A stretch of 64,000 bases of DNA from Cydia pomonella (lineage: Eukaryota; Arthropoda; Insecta; Lepidoptera; Tortricidae): positions 682,001 through 746,000 of the forward strand of contig NC_084703.1 in NCBI RefSeq assembly GCF_033807575.1, read 5' to 3'. Shown here piece by piece: positions 63,469 to 64,000 of the stretch. How positions within the stretch are numbered: position 1 is the stretch's first letter; each line of letters starts with the position of its first letter. The position numbers and the translations under genes were made by a program. The notes beneath the pieces were generated by a model. That model worked only from the letters and a program-made list of their open reading frames with translations, ran no database searches and was not told the origin of the DNA.

Positions 63469-64000
63469 CCAAAGGGGACGGCCGTTTCTCCATACAAACG
63501 ACGTCGGCATTTTCCTCTTTGAATATTGGTATTATGGAAAATATGTTTACATGATTTGATGTATATTAACCATAGCTAGGCCTCTACGTTTCACTTATTT
63601 CGATTTTTTTATTATTGTAAACATTAGAAGCGAAAAACATATATGTGACATTATCTATGAAAAGGGACCTTATTGTCGGTGAAGCTTACGCCATTCAATT
63701 CAATTCAATTCTTTATTTCATTAACAATACAGTATTGTGTTGTGTTGTGCTCAACTCAATTATCAACGATGCTCCCATATTATAAACGCCGCGCGACGCA
63801 GTGCGACGTAAGCACCATCGACAATAAGGTCCCTTTTCATAGATAATGTCACATATCATATTTTTTTAAATGCTCCTAATTCTTATGATGCCCTTAGTTT
63901 TTTGCCGAATTTTTAATTACGAAAAATTCGGCACTCTAGGGGCATAGCTGTGGTAGATATACAACTAATGGTGTCAAAATATTTTCAATGTGATTATCCC
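63469..64000. mobile_element. F foldback element, copy 3, interrupted, cut by the window end
   Basis: The left arm (GGGGACGGCCGTTTCTCCAT to TATTGTAAACATTAGAAGCG) and right arm (ATGCTCCTAATTCTTATG, GGGCATAGCTGTGGTAGATA) flank an inserted palindromic MITE (63643-63854). Confidence 0.65.
63643..63854. mobile_element. MITE ATGTGACATTATCTATGAAA inside the F foldback
   Basis: ATGTGACATTATCTATGAAA and AAGGGACCTTATTGTCG are exactly inverted at the right end (CGACAATAAGGTCCCTT, TTTCATAGATAATGTCACAT). The center carries a reversed LINE tail (CAATTCAATTCTTTATTTC). Confidence 0.8.

Overview
The window looks like nuclear DNA from a moth or butterfly (Lepidoptera). It is AT-rich and intron-like. It is packed with short interspersed elements, foldback/MITE elements and 3' ends of non-LTR retrotransposons of types I associate with lepidopteran genomes: a tRNA-derived SINE with a TATATATCGTTGTCTAAG-type body, retroposons ending in GTTTGCCACCGACGTAGTATAAAA, and foldbacks with AGGGTTCCGTAGT ends. 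There is no bacterial-style gene density and there are no operons, rRNA genes or CRISPR arrays. The assignment rests on recognised repeat motifs, not on a database search.

Host coding sequence is sparse. Two exon candidates have good splice sites, both on the minus strand and both in phase 0: a first coding exon at 26901-27038 (ATG, 46 codons, donor GTAAGT) and an internal exon at 44315-44458 (48 codons, TTTTGTTTTAG acceptor, GTAAGT donor). I do not recognise either protein. A small membrane-protein reading frame at 25240-25871 is split by a SINE-like insertion, and two weaker coding-like stretches lie at 16.95-17.2 kb and 19.08-19.58 kb.

Layout. 0-6.4 kb: SINE pieces, a near-perfect palindrome, a TA-flanked MITE, and a PIF/Harbinger-like MITE with a visible empty site elsewhere in the window. 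6.8-24 kb: the first AGGGTTCCGTAGT foldback, many short palindromic MITEs, a degenerate LINE ORF2 C-terminus (about 19.8-20.15 kb) and a SINE-like copy whose 5' end is reiterated in tandem. 24-34 kb: the split membrane protein, the first exon with a GC-rich upstream region, and more SINEs. 34-42 kb: a 20-bp tandem array, two adjacent LINE C-termini with endonuclease-like motifs (one interrupted by a MITE with a 3-bp duplication), and an internally deleted LINE. 44-50 kb: the internal exon, a 1.4-kb inverted duplication carrying a GC-rich exon-like segment, nested MITEs, a SINE/LINE/MITE triple nest and a hAT-type element with a perfect 8-bp target duplication. 50-64 kb: further foldbacks, a 140-bp satellite block and nested insertions up to the window end.

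Most of the sequence is therefore a stratified record of transposon insertion, in which target-site duplications and interrupted repeats give relative ages. No intact autonomous transposon is present.
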